In this document: positions 5,636-7,406 of the stretch, piece by piece
Numbering within the stretch: position 1 is the stretch's first letter
Layout of the letters: the number at the start of each line of letters is the position of its first letter
Assembly (NCBI GenBank): GCA_034440595.1
Contig: JAWXCH010000391.1
Span: 1 to 7,406, forward strand
Length of the DNA stretch: 7,406 nucleotides
Reading direction: 5' to 3'
From: JAWXCH01 sp034440595
GTDB taxonomy: Bacteria; Planctomycetota; Planctomycetia; Pirellulales; JALHPA01
Translations under genes and position numbers: made by a program
The notes under the pieces: model-generated
The model's input: only the letters and a program-made list of their open reading frames with translations
Database searches by the model: none
What the model was told of the DNA's origin: nothing

Positions 5636-7406
5636 GCAGAAACATGGTGTCCATTCAAACACGTCGATTCCGAATTCTGCTGCTATATGCAGTATGTCTG
5701 TTACCGGCGGTAGTTTGGGGTGCCAATGCGGCACTGCATAGCCAAAAGAACTCGCCATTTGAGTGGGTGCCAACTTCTTTCACGCCGCGACAAGGGTACG
5801 AAGAGTTTCGCCGCGATTTTGGCTCGGGCGAAGTACTGATTGTAAGTTGGCCAGGCTGCACGGTTGATTCTGCGGACCTGCAATTACTGAGCATTATTCT
5901 TCGACGGGACGACTTTTTTCATAGCGATGCCGATGAGTCCTATGTCGACGAAGTCATAACCGGACAGGAAGTCTTGAACGCGCTAATCGGAAGCCCGCTG
6001 AATTTGTCCAGAGAAGATGCGATTGCGCGCATCCAGGGAACTTTGATTGGACCAGATGGCAAAGCGACTTGTGCGATCATCATGCTTTCACCCGAAGGGT
6101 TAATCCATCGATCGGAAGTAGCCCGTACGCTTCGGGATGTATTAGCGCAGTATTGTAATGTCCCGGCAAGCGATCAACGTTTCGCCGGCCCAGTCATCGA
6201 TGGCCTGTCAGTGGATGAGGCAAGCGATCAGTCGCTCAGCTACTTTGCAATTCCTTCGGCAATTGCCGCCTTCCTGATCTGCTGGTGGTGGTTGCGTTGG
6301 TTGCCAGGCGCGCTTTTGGTTCTAGCCGTTTCTGTATTTTGCGAGTTGGCAACCATTTCGCTCATTTATTGGCTGGGTGGAGAGATGAGCGCGCTTTTGG
6401 TGGTGTTACCGCCTCTGATCCAAGTGGTGACAGCGTCCGGAGGCATCCATCTAATCAACTACTATCTTGTAGCAAGGCAATCCTACGAGGCTGAAGAGGC
6501 TGCCTGGGGATCGCTGAAAATTGGTTGGATTCCATGTACGTTGTCCGCGATAACCACAGCAATTGGTTTGGGATCGCTGATCGTCAGTCAATTGTCGCCG
6601 GTTCGCACATTCGGCTTATTTGGCGCTTTGGGCGTTGCGATCACTCTTGGTGGCGTGTTGACGTTTGTCCCCGGTGTATTAGCACTATGGAAGCCGAAAG
6701 GACTGGTTCGACGAGCAACCATCAATTTGGAAGACGGCTCGTTTTTTGGCGAGGTTCCCTTCTGGACTTGGCTGAGCAAGTTCGTTGGGCGATATCACCT
6801 GGCCATCGTCCTGGTATCGATTCTGTTAATGATCGGATTGGGCTGGGGCATTCAATGGCTGAAAACATCTGTCCATTTGCGCACTCTGTTTCCGGCGGAC
6901 AGCCGTATTCTTGACGATTACGCTTGGATTGAAGAGCACGTTGCGCCTCTGGCGCCCGTCGAAGTCGTGCTTGGTTTTGATAAGAATTGCCCACTTTCTG
7001 AGGTGGATCAATTCAACTTGGTGGGACAAGTCCAGGATGTGCTTGATCGAATTGAACCGATCAAGGGTACCATGTCTGTCGCAAACTTGATGCTTAATAT
7101 GCCAGCCGACGTGGAACCGACCAGCCGAGAATACCGCGACTTTCTGGCAGAAATATTAATACAGGGCCGCCCCCATTTCACGGCCGCACATTTTATGTCT
7201 GATTCACAATCGCAACGAAAATGGCGCGTTTCGGCCTATGTCAGTGCCTTGGCGGCGATCGATTACGCCGACTTGATCGAAACGATTCGTACCCAGCTGC
7301 GTACAGTCGGTGCGGCTAATCAACAGATTGCCGGCATTACAGTGCAGGTGACCGGTGTCATGCCGCTGGTATATGAAATCCAACGGGCGTTGATGCAGGA
7401 TCTATA
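5632..7406 (+). CDS. RND superfamily exporter, MMPL type (partial, runs off the right edge)
   Basis: The frame is open for 591 codons from ATG 5632 to the end of the window without a stop, so the C-terminal part is missing. The ATG overlaps the upstream stop as ATGA, a sign of translational coupling; AAGG at 5624-5627 is a weak ribosome site. Predicted layout: membrane helix 1 at about 13-33; a large periplasmic loop 34-203 beginning with WVP and containing FGSGEVLIVSWPGC (63-76); helices 2-6 at about 204-222, 225-248, 251-281, 302-321 and 326-352; helix 7 at about 389-410; and a second periplasmic loop from 411. The sequence ends at VTGVMPLVYEIQRAL, just before the expected helix 8. MMPL/HpnN-type pumps use the proton gradient to move lipids or lipophilic compounds. 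At the end of a phenolic-lipid operon this is most simply the exporter of the product. Helix 4 has GGIHLINYY (270-278) where many RND pumps have an aspartate. Confidence 0.88.
   Translation, partial: MSRNMVSIQTRRFRILLLYAVCLLPAVVWGANAALHSQKNSPFEWVPTSFTPRQGYEEFRRDFGSGEVLIVSWPGCTVDSADLQLLSIILRRDDFFHSDADESYVDEVITGQEVLNALIGSPLNLSREDAIARIQGTLIGPDGKATCAIIMLSPEGLIHRSEVARTLRDVLAQYCNVPASDQRFAGPVIDGLSVDEASDQSLSYFAIPSAIAAFLICWWWLRWLPGALLVLAVSVFCELATISLIYWLGGEMSALLVVLPPLIQVVTASGGIHLINYYLVARQSYEAEEAAWGSLKIGWIPCTLSAITTAIGLGSLIVSQLSPVRTFGLFGALGVAITLGGVLTFVPGVLALWKPKGLVRRATINLEDGSFFGEVPFWTWLSKFVGRYHLAIVLVSILLMIGLGWGIQWLKTSVHLRTLFPADSRILDDYAWIEEHVAPLAPVEVVLGFDKNCPLSEVDQFNLVGQVQDVLDRIEPIKGTMSVANLMLNMPADVEPTSREYRDFLAEILIQGRPHFTAAHFMSDSQSQRKWRVSAYVSALAAIDYADLIETIRTQLRTVGAANQQIAGITVQVTGVMPLVYEIQRALMQDL

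Noticed and set aside
6285..6914. Two + strand open frames (6285-6494, 6525-6914) in the pump region
   Set aside because: Both are shifted relative to the continuous RND frame from 5632 to the window end, which has proper membrane segments throughout.

Overview
The window carries seven genes, all on the + strand and tightly packed. The layout fits one biosynthetic and export operon built around a type III polyketide synthase (PKS). Every frame stays intact, no RNA genes, mobile elements, CRISPR arrays or convincing terminators are visible, and nothing on the - strand looks like a real gene. The organism is most likely a planctomycete. The evidence is the gene combination, the moderate base composition, weak or absent Shine-Dalgarno sites at several genes, and an RND pump whose N-terminal half (a WVP...FG...SWPGC pattern) resembles planctomycetal pumps I recall. 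This taxonomic call is inference.

Layout: 1-189 is a leader without a recognisable gene. Then come a secreted YceI-type lipid-binding protein (190-888), a class I SAM methyltransferase (958-1629), an FAD-dependent oxidoreductase of the geranylgeranyl-reductase/hydroxylase type that overlaps the methyltransferase end (about 1602-2816), the type III PKS with an intact Cys-His-Asn triad (2837-3931), a second SAM methyltransferase resembling gamma-tocopherol methyltransferases (3967-4821), an integral membrane methyltransferase of the isoprenylcysteine/MddA/NnrU type (4838-5635), and an RND/MMPL exporter that starts on the stop codon of the previous gene and runs off the right edge (5632 to beyond 7406).

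How the genes may work together (inference): the PKS would extend a fatty acyl starter with malonyl units into an alkylresorcinol or alkylpyrone. The flavoenzyme would hydroxylate, oxidise or reduce this lipid. Up to three methyltransferases of different architecture would put methyl groups on ring carbon or oxygen atoms. The RND pump would move the lipid across or out of the membrane, and the periplasmic YceI protein could bind it there. The closest concept is the Streptomyces srs (PKS, methyltransferase, flavin hydroxylase) and Bacillus bpsA-bpsB phenolic-lipid systems, with extra tailoring and export functions. I recall a report of alkylresorcinol synthesis by planctomycetal type III PKS clusters, so the class may not be wholly new. 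The structure of the final product and the role of each tailoring enzyme cannot be read from this sequence.
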